Source: Streptomyces justiciae (GTDB lineage Bacteria > Actinomycetota > Actinomycetes > Streptomycetales > Streptomycetaceae). Taken from it: a stretch of 64,000 bases of DNA. The notes below the pieces were generated by a model that ran no database searches, had not been told where the DNA came from, and was given only the letters and a program-made list of their open reading frames with translations. The DNA lies in contig NZ_JADDXU010000001.1 of NCBI RefSeq assembly GCF_015163075.1, positions 620,001 to 684,000 of the forward strand, given 5' to 3'. This document shows, in pieces, positions 11,519 to 20,941 of the stretch (within the stretch, counting starts at the first letter, position 1; each line of letters opens with the position of its first letter). Both the position numbers and the translations under genes were made by a program.

Positions 11519-11785
11519 TCAGCCGTTGAGGCCGGCGACCTTCGAAGCAAGCGCCGACTTCTTGTTGGCGGCCTGGTTCTTGTGGATGACGCCCTTCGAG
11601 ACGGCCTTGTCGAGCTGACGCGCGGCAGCGCGCTGGTACTCGGTGGCCTTCTCGACGTCACCCGCGGCAGCAGCCTCACGGGCCTTGCGGATCGCGGTCT
11701 TCAGGGAGGACTTGACGGCCTTGTTGCGCAGCCGGGCCTTCTCGTTGGTCTTGATCCGCTTGATCTGGGACTTGATGTTCGCCAC
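11519..11785 (-). CDS. rpsT: 30S ribosomal protein S20
   Basis: 88 residues from GTG at 11785 ([20 protein letters not shown]), exactly the expected size. Lys/Arg/Ala-rich throughout with the conserved [14 protein letters not shown] and [19 protein letters not shown] blocks. It binds 16S rRNA early in 30S assembly. The frame stays open far upstream, antisense to lepA, but that extension is an artefact of GC-rich DNA. It is divergent from lepA across a 222-base spacer in which I see no clear operator. Confidence 0.97.
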   Translation of the reverse strand: MANIKSQIKRIKTNEKARLRNKAVKSSLKTAIRKAREAAAAGDVEKATEYQRAAARQLDKAVSKGVIHKNQAANKKSALASKVAGLNG

Positions 11786-12007
11786 TGATTGAGCCTTTTC
11801 AGGTTCAGGCACGGAACCGCGAGGGATCCGGGCCAGGTGATTTCTTGGGGTGTGCCTCGCGCTGAGAGGGCATGAGACACAGCCACCCAGGCTACCAGGG
11901 GCCCGGGTGGTGGCCCAAAACGGTCCCCGGTCGCCCGCCGTGGGACCATGGAGCCTACGTATCGATCCGACCCGAGGCATAAGGCGCCTCAAGAGACAGG
12001 ACCCTGC

Positions 12008-13876
12008 GTGCCCGCGACCCCTAACAATGTGCCCGAGCCGAGCCGTACCGACCCGGCTCTGATCCGCAATTTCTGCATCATCGCGCACATCGACCACGGC
12101 AAGTCCACCCTCGCCGACCGGATGCTCCAGCTGACCGGTGTGGTCGAGCAGCGGCAGATGCGTGCTCAGTACCTCGACCGTATGGACATCGAGCGTGAGC
12201 GTGGCATCACGATCAAGTCCCAGGCGGTGCGTTTGCCGTGGGCTCCGACCCACGACAAGACCGACACGCACATCCTGAACATGATCGACACCCCCGGGCA
12301 CGTCGACTTCACCTACGAGGTCTCGCGGTCGCTCGCCGCCTGCGAGGGGACCATCCTCCTCGTCGACGCCGCCCAGGGCATCGAGGCCCAGACCCTCGCC
12401 AACCTGTACCTGGCGATGGAGAACGACCTCACGATCATCCCCGTGCTGAACAAGATCGACCTGCCGGCCGCGCAGCCCGAGAAGTTCGCCGAGGAGCTCG
12501 CCAACCTCGTCGGCTGCGACCCCGACGACGTGCTCAAGGTCTCCGCCAAGACCGGCCTCGGCGTCGAGGCGCTGCTCGACAAGGTCGTCAAGGAGATCCC
12601 GCCGCCGGTCGGCGTCAAGGACGCGCCCGCCCGCGCGATGATCTTCGACTCCGTCTACGACTCCTACCGCGGTGTCGTGACGTACGTCCGAGTCATCGAC
12701 GGCCAGCTCAACAAGCGCGAGCGCATCAAGATGATGTCGACCGGCGCGACCCACGAGCTGCTGGAGATCGGCACCAACTCGCCGGAGATGCTCGGCGCCG
12801 ACGGCCTCGGCGTCGGTGAGGTGGGCTACCTCATCACCGGTGTGAAGGACGTCCGCCAGTCCAAGGTCGGTGACACCGTCACCAGCCAGCAGAAGGGGGC
12901 CACCGAGGCGCTCGGGGGGTACAAGGACCCCAAGCCCATGGTCTTCTCCGGGCTCTATCCGCTGGACGGCTCCGACTACCCCGAGCTGCGCGAGGCCCTG
13001 GACAAGCTCCAGCTCAACGACGCCGCGCTGGTGTACGAGCCGGAGACCTCCGCCGCGCTCGGCTTCGGTTTCCGCGTCGGCTTCCTGGGCCTGCTGCACC
13101 TCGACGTGATCCGTGAGCGGCTGGAGCGCGAGTTCGGCCTCGACCTCATCGCCACCGCCCCCAACGTGGTCTACCGCGTCCTCATGGAGGACGGCACCGA
13201 GCACACGGTCACCAACCCGAGCGAGTTCCCCGAGGGCAAGATCAACGAGGTGTACGAGCCCGTCGTACGGGCCACCATCCTCGCGCCGTCGGAGTTCATC
13301 GGGGCGATCATGGAGCTGTGCCAGACCCGGCGCGGCACCCTGCTCGGCATGGACTACCTGTCCGAGGACCGGGTCGAGATCCGGTACACCCTGCCGCTCG
13401 CCGAGATCGTCTTCGACTTCTTCGACCAGCTGAAGTCCAAGACCCGCGGCTACGCGTCCCTCGACTACGAGCCCACCGGCGAGCAGGCCTCCAGCCTCGT
13501 CAAGGTCGACATCCTGCTGCACGGTGACAAGGTCGACGCCTTCTCGGCGATCACGCACAAGGACGCGGCGTACGCGTACGGTGTGCGGCTCGTCGCCAAG
13601 CTGCGCGAGCTCATCCCGCGGCAGGCCTTCGAGGTGCCCATCCAGGCCGCCATCGGCTCCCGGGTCATCGCCCGCGAGACCATCCGCGCCATCCGCAAGG
13701 ACGTCCTCGCCAAGTGCTACGGCGGTGACATCTCCCGTAAGCGGAAGCTGCTGGAGAAGCAGAAGGAGGGCAAGAAGCGGATGAAGATGGTGGGCTCTGT
13801 GGAGGTTCCGCAGGAGGCCTTCATCGCCGTACTGAGCAGTGACGACGCCGCGGGTTCCGGCAAGGGCAAGAAGTAG
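12008..13876 (+). CDS. lepA: Elongation factor 4 (LepA)
   Basis: 622 residues from GTG 12008 ([34 protein letters not shown]); an in-frame ATG 20 codons upstream is less likely. It is a ribosome-associated GTPase that acts on stalled or mis-translocated ribosomes and in 30S biogenesis. The G1 motif is [15 protein letters not shown]2/G3 include [10 protein letters not shown] and [14 protein letters not shown]4 is LNKIDLP and G5 is VSAKTG. The LepA-specific C-terminal domain ends in [22 protein letters not shown]. It is followed by a strong hairpin. Confidence 0.97.
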   Translation: MPATPNNVPEPSRTDPALIRNFCIIAHIDHGKSTLADRMLQLTGVVEQRQMRAQYLDRMDIERERGITIKSQAVRLPWAPTHDKTDTHILNMIDTPGHVDFTYEVSRSLAACEGTILLVDAAQGIEAQTLANLYLAMENDLTIIPVLNKIDLPAAQPEKFAEELANLVGCDPDDVLKVSAKTGLGVEALLDKVVKEIPPPVGVKDAPARAMIFDSVYDSYRGVVTYVRVIDGQLNKRERIKMMSTGATHELLEIGTNSPEMLGADGLGVGEVGYLITGVKDVRQSKVGDTVTSQQKGATEALGGYKDPKPMVFSGLYPLDGSDYPELREALDKLQLNDAALVYEPETSAALGFGFRVGFLGLLHLDVIRERLEREFGLDLIATAPNVVYRVLMEDGTEHTVTNPSEFPEGKINEVYEPVVRATILAPSEFIGAIMELCQTRRGTLLGMDYLSEDRVEIRYTLPLAEIVFDFFDQLKSKTRGYASLDYEPTGEQASSLVKVDILLHGDKVDAFSAITHKDAAYAYGVRLVAKLRELIPRQAFEVPIQAAIGSRVIARETIRAIRKDVLAKCYGGDISRKRKLLEKQKEGKKRMKMVGSVEVPQEAFIAVLSSDDAAGSGKGKK

Positions 13877-13896
13877 CGTCGTTTTCCCGTGAAAAT

Positions 13897-13930
13897 AGGG
13901 GCCTGTCACGTGTGAGCGTGACGGGCCCCT
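13897..13930 (+). terminator. Strong rho-independent-like hairpin after lepA
   Basis: A 14-base stem (13897-13910 with 13917-13930, one G-U pair) closes a six-base loop, 20 bases after the lepA stop. No T-run follows, as is common in this genus. Confidence 0.75.
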
Positions 13931-14022
13931 ACGCGTGCGTAACGTCGCGCTCTGTAGGAAGTGACAGGACGTCGCCCCTTACGCAGGCGGCGGTCGCGCT
14001 CTACTCTGATCTCCACTCGATA

Positions 14023-14040
14023 GTTACTCGTGAGTTAAAC
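14023..14040 (+). promoter_or_regulatory. AT-rich imperfect palindrome upstream of the acyl-CoA synthetase
   Basis: GTTACTCGTGAGTTAAAC has ACTC/GAGT arms around GT with near-symmetric GTTA/TAAAC flanks. It lies about 100 bases before the acyl-CoA synthetase start, in an unusually AT-rich spot. It resembles a TetR-type operator; the regulator is unknown. Confidence 0.35.
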
Positions 14041-14137
14041 AACACCCACTCGGGCACACCCCGTGAGTGCCCGGCCCCTCGAGTACACCAGCCGCACTGA
14101 GCCAGCCGCCGCACTGTCGCGGGCCCCGGAGGATGTC

Positions 14138-16012
14138 GTGAGCGACACACAGACCCTGATCGAGAACCGACCGCCGAGCGTGGCGACCCTCTTCCTGGAG
14201 CGCGTTGCGGCCACGCCCGACGCGGAGGCGTACCGCTACCCGGTGCCACCGGCCTCCGGTGAGGGCCCCGACGACTGGAAGTCGCTGAGCTGGGGGCAGA
14301 CCGCCGAGCGCGTCTTCGCCATCGCCGCCGGCCTGATCGAGCTCGGCGTGCAGCCCGAGCAGCGGGTCGCGCTGTCGTCCTCGACCCGCGTCGAGTGGAT
14401 CCTCGCCGACCTCGGCATCCTGTGCGCCGGCGCCGCCACGACCACGGTGTATCCGCAGACCAACGCCGACGAGTCGGCGTTCATCGTCTCCGACTCCGAG
14501 AGCCGCGTCCTGTTCGCCGAGAACGCCGAGCAGCTGGCCAAGGCGCAGGAGAAGCGCGCCGAGCTGCCCGAGCTGACCCATGTCGTCGTCATCGACGCCG
14601 AGGGCGTGGAGACCGGCGACTGGGTACTCACCCTCGCCGAGCTGGAGGCCCGTGGCGCGGCCCGCCTGGAGAAGGACCCCGACCTGATCAAGGAGAAGGT
14701 CGGCGCGATCACCAAGGACCAGCTGGCCACCCTCATCTACACCTCGGGCACCACCGGCCGCCCCAAGGGCGTACGGCTCCCGCACGACAACTGGGCCTAC
14801 ATGGCCAAGGCGATCGCCGCTACCGGGCTGATCAGCGCCGAGGACGTGCAGTACCTGTGGCTGCCGCTCGCGCACGTCTTCGGCAAGGTCCTCACCTCCG
14901 GGCAGATCGAGGTCGGGCACGTCACCGCCGTCGACGGCCGCGTCGACAAGATCATCGAGAATCTGCCGGTCGTGCAGCCGACGTACATGGCGGCCGTCCC
15001 GCGCATCTTCGAGAAGGTCTACAACGGGGTCGCCGCGAAGGCCCGGGCGGGCGGCGGCGCCAAGTACAAGATCTTCCAGTGGGCGTCCGAGGTGGCCCGC
15101 GAGTACGCCAAGGCCAGCCAGGACAACTTCCGCCGCACCGGCACCGCGAGCGCCCCCTTCGGCCTCTCCGCCAAGCACAAGGTCGCCGACGCGCTGGTCT
15201 TCGCCAAGATCCGCGAGGCGTTCGGCGGGAACCTGCGCGCCTGCGTCTCCGGGTCGGCGGCGCTCGCCCCCGAGATCGGGTACTTCTTCGCCGGCGCCGG
15301 CATCCACATCCTCGAGGGATACGGCCTCACGGAGTCCTCGGCCGCCTCCTTCGTGAACCCCGGCGAGGCCTACCGCACCGGCACGGTCGGCAAGCCGCTG
15401 CCCGGCACGGAGGTGCGGATCGCCGACGACGGGGAGATCCTGCTGCGCGGGCCCGGCATCATGGAGGGCTACCACGGGCTGCCCGAGAAGACCGCCGAGG
15501 TGCTGGAGAGCGACGGCTGGTTCCACACCGGGGACATCGGTGAGCTGTCGCCCGACGGGTACCTGCGGATCACCGACCGCAAGAAGGACCTCATCAAGAC
15601 GTCGGGTGGCAAGTACATCGCGCCGGCCGAGGTCGAGGGGCAGTTCAAGGCGGTGTGCCCGTACGTCTCCAACATCCTCGTGCACGGGGCGGACAGGAAC
15701 TTCTGCACGGCGCTCATCGCGCTCGACGAGGTCGCGATTCTCGGGTGGGCCGAGGAGAACGGGCTCGGTGGGAAGTCGTACGCGGAGGTCGTGGCCGACC
15801 CGGCGACGGTGGCGCTGGTCGAGGGGTATGTGAAGCAGCTCAACGAGGGGCTTCAGCGGTGGCAGACCATCAAGAAGTTCCGGTTGCTGCCTCGGGATCT
15901 CGATGTGGAGCACGGGGAGATCACGCCGAGTCTGAAGTTGAAGCGGCCGGTTGTGGAGCGGGAGTACAAGCATCTGATTGACGAGATGTATGCGGGTACT
16001 CGCGAGGCGTAG
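14138..16012 (+). CDS. Long-chain fatty-acid-CoA ligase (FadD15-like)
   Basis: 624 residues from GTG 14138, preceded by CGGAGGA. It belongs to the AMP-forming ANL superfamily, which activates fatty acids with ATP and CoA. The P-loop TLIYTSGTTGRPKGVRLP is near residue 200, the A5 motif is EGYGLTESSA, and the hinge/A8 region is DGYLRITDRKKDLIKTSGGKYIAPAEVE. The length and the VFEKVYNGVAAKARAGG-like insert fit the long-chain, AMP-binding FACS group found in actinobacteria. Expected products feed beta-oxidation or lipid synthesis. It converges with the response regulator gene across an intergenic repeat element. Confidence 0.92.
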   Translation: MSDTQTLIENRPPSVATLFLERVAATPDAEAYRYPVPPASGEGPDDWKSLSWGQTAERVFAIAAGLIELGVQPEQRVALSSSTRVEWILADLGILCAGAATTTVYPQTNADESAFIVSDSESRVLFAENAEQLAKAQEKRAELPELTHVVVIDAEGVETGDWVLTLAELEARGAARLEKDPDLIKEKVGAITKDQLATLIYTSGTTGRPKGVRLPHDNWAYMAKAIAATGLISAEDVQYLWLPLAHVFGKVLTSGQIEVGHVTAVDGRVDKIIENLPVVQPTYMAAVPRIFEKVYNGVAAKARAGGGAKYKIFQWASEVAREYAKASQDNFRRTGTASAPFGLSAKHKVADALVFAKIREAFGGNLRACVSGSAALAPEIGYFFAGAGIHILEGYGLTESSAASFVNPGEAYRTGTVGKPLPGTEVRIADDGEILLRGPGIMEGYHGLPEKTAEVLESDGWFHTGDIGELSPDGYLRITDRKKDLIKTSGGKYIAPAEVEGQFKAVCPYVSNILVHGADRNFCTALIALDEVAILGWAEENGLGGKSYAEVVADPATVALVEGYVKQLNEGLQRWQTIKKFRLLPRDLDVEHGEITPSLKLKRPVVEREYKHLIDEMYAGTREA

Positions 16013-16018
16013 GGGGTG

Positions 16019-16083
16019 GCGAGGGTTGGTCGGCGGCTGCGGGTGTGCGGGGGCTGGTCGCGCAGTTCCCCGCGCCCCCAAGA
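16019..16083. repeat. Intergenic convergent-gene element, copy 1
   Basis: The core GGCTGGTCGCGCAGTTCC followed by CCGCGCCCC is preceded by GGCTGCGGGTGTGCGGG. It lies between the stops of two convergent genes. The same core recurs at 24228, 37070 and 58228. GCGCAG...CCGCGC folds back weakly, consistent with a bidirectional terminator. Confidence 0.7.
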
Positions 16084-16090
16084 AAAAGCC

Positions 16091-16663
16091 TTAGCCCCGC
16101 CCTCTGTTCACAAGTTGGCGTAGCTCCTGGATCCGGGCGCGCAACACCGCCCGGTCCGGGGGGCCCTCCCCCTCCAACTGCTCCTCCAGCTCCGCCAGTC
16201 TGCTCGCCACCTCCCCGTACTCCGCCTGGTCCTGGGCCAGCAGGCGCTCCAACTGCTGGTTCTTTCTATGCAGGTCCAGGAACACGCTGACCTTTGCCCT
16301 CAGGACCCAGGGGTCGAAGGGCTTGGTCAAGTAGTCGGCCGCGCCGGTCGCGTAGCCGCGGAAGGCGTAGCCGGAGTCGTCCTCCGCGCCGGTCAGGAAG
16401 ATGATCGGGACGTCCTTGGTCTGGTCGAGCCGTTTGATGTTCGCGGCGGTCTCGAAGCCGTCCATGCCCGGCATGCGGACGTCGAGCAGGACGAGGGCGA
16501 ACTGCCGGCGCAGCAGCGCCTTCATCGCCTCCTCGCCCGAACGGGCCCGGACGAGCGGCTCGTTGAGGGACCCCAGGACGGCCTCCAGCGCGATCAGGTT
16601 GTCCTCCATGTCGTCGACCAGGAGGATGCTGGCGCGCTCGTCGGTCGTTGCCTCAGCGCTCAT
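16091..16663 (-). CDS. Response regulator (REC plus coiled coil)
   Basis: 190 residues. The receiver domain (about 11-128) has the acidic pair Asp17/Asp18 (LLVDDME), phospho-acceptor Asp61 (LLDVRMPGMDG), Thr91 (IIFLTGAED) and Lys114 (YLTKPFD). There is no DNA-binding output domain; the C-terminus (about 130-185) is a coiled coil (HRKNQQLERLLAQDQAEYGEVASRLAELEEQLEG). It lies 12 bases downstream of the hybrid kinase gene, so the two form an operon and probably a pathway. The layout recalls the OsaA/OsaB osmoadaptation pair of S. coelicolor as I remember it; orthology is not shown. Confidence 0.93.
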   Translation of the reverse strand: MSAEATTDERASILLVDDMEDNLIALEAVLGSLNEPLVRARSGEEAMKALLRRQFALVLLDVRMPGMDGFETAANIKRLDQTKDVPIIFLTGAEDDSGYAFRGYATGAADYLTKPFDPWVLRAKVSVFLDLHRKNQQLERLLAQDQAEYGEVASRLAELEEQLEGEGPPDRAVLRARIQELRQLVNRGRG

Positions 16664-16675
16664 GGTGACTGTGCC

Positions 16676-19600
16676 TCATTCAGTCGTCGGCGGAACCGGC
16701 ACTTCTCCTGTCGCGTCCGGTTCCTCTACGGCAGTTTGCGCCTCGGGACCGTTTTCGTCCGCGCCCTCGGGATCGAGGAGTGCGCACACGACGGTCAGCA
16801 ACTGGTCGACGTCCACCGGTTTGGGTACGTAGTCGTTGGCGCCCCGCGCGATCGATTTCTCCCGGTCTCCGGGCATCGCCTTCGCGGTCAGCGCGACGAT
16901 GGGCAGGCCGGTCCAGCGGGGGGTGCGGCGGATGGCGGCGATGGTCTCGTAGCCGTCCATCTCCGGCATCATGATGTCCATCAGGACGAGTTCGACGTCC
17001 GGGTTGCGCTCCAGCGTCTCGATGCCCTCGCGGCCGTTCTCGGCGTAGAGGACGGGCATGCCGACCCGGCCCAGGACGTGGGTCAGCGCGAAGACGTTGC
17101 GGATGTCGTCGTCGACGATCAGCACCCGGCGCCCGGGGAGCACTTGGCCCGCCCTGCCGGACTTCCACGCCTCCAGCTTGGTCGGTGCGGGCCAGGCGTC
17201 GTCCACGTCGTGGGTGGCCGTGTAGGGCTCCGAGGAGAGCTGCTCCGGCACCATCGGCAGGGAACGGTCCTCGGGGACCGGGCCGGTCGCCGCGTGGCCG
17301 GGGCTGACGACGGGGACGTAGAGCGTGAAGGTGGAGCCCTTGCCGGGTTCGCTCTCGGCGACGATACGGCCGCCCAGCAGGCCGGCGATCTCCCGGCTGA
17401 TGGACAGCCCGAGGCCGGTGCCGCCGTACTTGCGGTTGGTGGTGCCGTCGGCCTGCTGGAACGCCTCGAAGATCACCGGGAGCTTCTCGGCCGCGATACC
17501 GATCCCCGTGTCGGAGACGGCGAAGGCGACCACGTCGTCGCTCTCGCGGATGTACCGGTGGTCGGGGTCCTTGATGCGGTTCACCCGGAGCTCGACCCGG
17601 CCGGACGCGGTGAACTTGATCGCGTTGGACAGCAGGTTGCGCAGGATCTGCTGGAGGCGCTGTTCGTCGGAGTACATCTCGCGCGGTACGTCCTCGCCGA
17701 CGGACACCTCGAAGGCGAGTCCGCGGTCCAGGGTGAGTGGGCGGAACGTGGCGTGGACGTAGTCGAGGAGCTTGATCAGGGGGAGCTTCTTCGGGCGGAC
17801 GTCCATCCGGCCCGCCTCGATCTTGGACAGGTCGAGGATGTCGTTGATCAGCTGCAGGAGGTCCGAGCCCGAGCGGTGGATCGTCGTCGCGAACTGCACC
17901 TCCTGGTCGGAGAGATGGCCGTCCGGATTGTCCGAGAGCAGCCTCGCCAGGATGAGCAGGGAGTTGAGCGGGGTGCGGAGTTCGTGGGACATGTTCGCCA
18001 GGAACTCCGACTTGTACTGGGAAGACGTGGCCAACAGGGCGGCCTTCTCCTCCAGTTCGGCGTTCGAACGCTGCAACTCCGCCTGCTGCTTCTGGAGTTC
18101 GTCCGATCGCTCCTGGAGCTGCATCGCCAGGCGCTGGGACTCGCCCAGCAGCGATTCCGTACGGGAGTTGGCGATGATCGTGTTGATCGCGACGCCGATG
18201 GTGTTCACGAACTGGTCGAAGAACGCCAGGTGGACGTCGGAGAAGCGGGAGAAGGAGGCGAGTTCGATGACGCCCAGGAGCTTGTCCTCGAAGAGGATCG
18301 GGATGATCACGACACTCGTGGGAGCCGCCTCGCCCAGACCGCTGTTGATCTTGATGTAGTCCGGCGGGGCCTCCTCGACGAGGATGCGCTTCTTCTCGCG
18401 GGCCGCCTGCCGGACCAGGCCGTGCACCGGAAGGCCGCCGGTCTCCACGGTCGCGCCCTGCGCCGAGCCGTAGCCCGCGATGAACGCCAGCCCCTTCGTG
18501 GGAACGGTGGTGCGGATGGACGCGCCGTCCTCGTCCGGGTCGGCCAGGAAGAACGCCCCGTACTGGGCGTTCACCAGCGGGGTCAGCTCGCGCAGGATCA
18601 GGTCGGCGACCTCCATCAGGTCGCGGTGGCCCTGCATCAGGGCCGCGAGGCGGGCCAGGTTCGACTCCAGCCAGTCCTTCGCGCGGGTCGTCTCGCGGAG
18701 GTTGGCCACCATCAGGTTGATGTTGTCCTTCAGCTCGGCGACCTCGCCCTGGGTCTCCACGGTGATCGAGCGGGACATGTCGCCCTGGGCCACCGCGGAT
18801 GCCACCTCAGCGATCGCGCGCACCTGGGTGGTCAGGTTGGAGGCGAGTTCGTTCACGTTGGTCGTCAGGCGCTTCCAGGTGCCGTACACGCCCTCCACCC
18901 GCGCCTGGCCGCCCAGTTGGCCCTCGGAGCCGACCTCGCGGGCCACGCGGGTCACCTCGGAGGAGAACGAGGACAGCGTGTCGACCATGGTGTTGATGGC
19001 CGTCTTCAGCTCCAGGATCTCACCGCGCGCGTCCACGTCGATCTTCTTGGAGAGGTCGCCGTTGGCGACGGCGGTGGTCACCTGGGCGATGTTCCGCACC
19101 TGTGAAGTCAGGTTGTCGGCCATGTAGTTGACGTTGTCGGTCAGGTCCCGCCAGACACCGCTCACGCCCAGCACCTGGGCGCGGCCGCCGAGCCGGCCGT
19201 CGGTGCCGACCTCGCGGGCGACGCGGGTGACCTCGTCGGCGAAGGCCCGTAGCTGCTCCACCATCGTGTTGACGGTGTCCTTGAGTTCGAGGATCTCGCC
19301 GCGGGCGTCGACCGTGATCTTCTTGGAGAGGTCGCCGTTGGCGACGGCGGTCGTCACCTGGGCGATGTTCCGGACCTGTGAAGTCAGGTTCAGCGCCATG
19401 AAGTTGACGTTGTCGGTAAGGTCCTTCCAGACGCCGCTCACGCCGCGCACCTGCGCCTGGCCGCCGAGGTTTCCTTCCGTGCCGACCTCGCGGGCGACGC
19501 GGGTGACCTCGTCGGCGAAGGCGGAGAGCTGGTCGACCATCGTGTTGATCGTGGACTTCAGCTCCAGGATCTCGCCCTTGGCCTCGACCGTGATCTTCTT

Positions 19601-20839
19601 GCCGAGGTCACCCTGGGCCACCGCGGTGGAGACCAGGGCGATGTTGCGGACCTGTGATGTCAGGTTGTCCGCCATGAAGTTGACGTTGTCGGTGAGGTCC
19701 TTCCAGACGCCGCTCACGCCGCGCACCTGGGCCCGGCCGCCGAGGTTTCCTTCCGTGCCGACCTCGCGGGCGACGCGGGTGACCTCGTCGGCGAAGGCCG
19801 AAAGCTGGTCCACCATCGTGTTGATGGTCGACTTCAGCTCCAGGATCTCGCCCTGCGCGTCCACCGTGATCTTCTGCGAGAGGTCGCCGTTGGCCACGGC
19901 GGTGGTCACCTGGGCGATGTTCCGGACCTGTGAAGTCAGGTTCGACGCCATGAAGTTGACGTTGTCGGTGAGGTCCTTCCATACGCCCGACACGCCCCGC
20001 ACCTGGGCGCGCCCGCCCAGCTGGCCCTCGGTGCCGACCTCGCGGGCCACGCGGGTGACCTCGTCGGCGAACGCGGAGAGCTGGTCGACCATCGTGTTCA
20101 CGGTCAGCTTCAGTTCCAGCAGCTCACCGGTGGCCTCGACGGTGACCGTGCGGGTCAGGTCGCCGCGGGCCACGGCCGTGGTCACCAGGGCGATGTCACG
20201 GACCTGCGCGGTCAGCCGGGACGCCATGGTGTTGACCGCCTCGGTCACGTCCCGCCAACTGCCCGACAGGCCCGTCACCTTGGCGCGTCCGCCGAGCCGC
20301 CCCTCGGTGCCGACCTCGCGGGCGACCCGCGTCACCTCGCCCGTGAACAGGGACAGCTGGTCGACCATCTTGTTCACGGCCCGGCCCAGCCGTCGCAGAT
20401 CACCCCGCAGCTGCCGGTTGCCGTCGTGCAGATCGACGCGCTGGGTCAGATCACCGCCCGCCACCGCGTCCAGCACCCGGGTCGCGTTGGCGGCCGGGGC
20501 GACCAGGGCGTCCAGCAGCTGGTTCACATCGTTGACCCGGGCGGCCCAGGCGCCGGCACCCGGGCTCGGTGAGAGCCGCTCGTCGAGCCGGCCGTGCCGC
20601 ACCAACTCCCGCTTGACCCGCTGGACTTCCGTCGCGAAATGGACGTTCCGGTCGACCAGCTGGTTGAAGATCGCGGACAGCTCGGCCACGACAGGTCCGT
20701 GCCCCGTCTCCGACACCTTCGCGAAGTGCCCGTCCCGCGCGGCCGTCATCGCGGCGAGCAGCGGACGCAGATCCGATGCTCGAATCTGGTCCTGAATGTG
20801 TCCGTCTTCGAGCACACGCGTAGCACTGTTCTCACTCAT
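16676..20839 (-). CDS. Soluble poly-HAMP hybrid histidine kinase (Nik1/group III-like)
   Basis: 1387 residues from ATG 20839 ([20 protein letters not shown]). There is no signal peptide or transmembrane helix. Residues about 140-725 hold six repeats of exactly 92 residues, each with [13 protein letters not shown] and [17 protein letters not shown], a poly-HAMP array. A GAF domain (about 740-900), a coiled coil and a HisKA domain with His952 ([17 protein letters not shown]) follow, then HATPase ([23 protein letters not shown]) and a C-terminal receiver with Asp1288 ([11 protein letters not shown]). This is the layout of fungal group III osmosensing kinases. It is co-transcribed with the response regulator and divergent from a PP2C phosphatase. 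Confidence 0.94.
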   Translation of the reverse strand: MSENSATRVLEDGHIQDQIRASDLRPLLAAMTAARDGHFAKVSETGHGPVVAELSAIFNQLVDRNVHFATEVQRVKRELVRHGRLDERLSPSPGAGAWAARVNDVNQLLDALVAPAANATRVLDAVAGGDLTQRVDLHDGNRQLRGDLRRLGRAVNKMVDQLSLFTGEVTRVAREVGTEGRLGGRAKVTGLSGSWRDVTEAVNTMASRLTAQVRDIALVTTAVARGDLTRTVTVEATGELLELKLTVNTMVDQLSAFADEVTRVAREVGTEGQLGGRAQVRGVSGVWKDLTDNVNFMASNLTSQVRNIAQVTTAVANGDLSQKITVDAQGEILELKSTINTMVDQLSAFADEVTRVAREVGTEGNLGGRAQVRGVSGVWKDLTDNVNFMADNLTSQVRNIALVSTAVAQGDLGKKITVEAKGEILELKSTINTMVDQLSAFADEVTRVAREVGTEGNLGGQAQVRGVSGVWKDLTDNVNFMALNLTSQVRNIAQVTTAVANGDLSKKITVDARGEILELKDTVNTMVEQLRAFADEVTRVAREVGTDGRLGGRAQVLGVSGVWRDLTDNVNYMADNLTSQVRNIAQVTTAVANGDLSKKIDVDARGEILELKTAINTMVDTLSSFSSEVTRVAREVGSEGQLGGQARVEGVYGTWKRLTTNVNELASNLTTQVRAIAEVASAVAQGDMSRSITVETQGEVAELKDNINLMVANLRETTRAKDWLESNLARLAALMQGHRDLMEVADLILRELTPLVNAQYGAFFLADPDEDGASIRTTVPTKGLAFIAGYGSAQGATVETGGLPVHGLVRQAAREKKRILVEEAPPDYIKINSGLGEAAPTSVVIIPILFEDKLLGVIELASFSRFSDVHLAFFDQFVNTIGVAINTIIANSRTESLLGESQRLAMQLQERSDELQKQQAELQRSNAELEEKAALLATSSQYKSEFLANMSHELRTPLNSLLILARLLSDNPDGHLSDQEVQFATTIHRSGSDLLQLINDILDLSKIEAGRMDVRPKKLPLIKLLDYVHATFRPLTLDRGLAFEVSVGEDVPREMYSDEQRLQQILRNLLSNAIKFTASGRVELRVNRIKDPDHRYIRESDDVVAFAVSDTGIGIAAEKLPVIFEAFQQADGTTNRKYGGTGLGLSISREIAGLLGGRIVAESEPGKGSTFTLYVPVVSPGHAATGPVPEDRSLPMVPEQLSSEPYTATHDVDDAWPAPTKLEAWKSGRAGQVLPGRRVLIVDDDIRNVFALTHVLGRVGMPVLYAENGREGIETLERNPDVELVLMDIMMPEMDGYETIAAIRRTPRWTGLPIVALTAKAMPGDREKSIARGANDYVPKPVDVDQLLTVVCALLDPEGADENGPEAQTAVEEPDATGEVPVPPTTE
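18700..20355 (-). repeat. Six direct repeats of 276 bp inside the kinase gene
   Basis: The segment GCCGACCTCGCGGG recurs at 18929, 19205, 19481, 19757, 20033 and 20309, exactly 276 bases apart (92 codons). Outer boundaries are approximate. The middle units are nearly identical in DNA, so copy-number change by recombination is plausible. Each unit encodes a HAMP pair. Confidence 0.9.
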
Positions 20840-20941
20840 GGCGGCCCACTTCGGTAACTCGGCGCTTATGGGCGCAGCCAGTCTGTCACTCTGTCCGCAT
20901 CGACTGAGGCGTATTCGTCCGAACTGCTCGGGGAGCTGGAC

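Noticed and set aside
11786..13909. N-terminal extension of rpsT across the antisense strand of lepA
   Set aside because: S20 is complete at 88 residues from GTG 11785; the rest is a shadow of lepA.
14002..14007. TACTCT as a -10 box for the acyl-CoA synthetase gene
   Set aside because: No acceptable -35 element at 16-19 bases upstream, so a promoter call is not supported.
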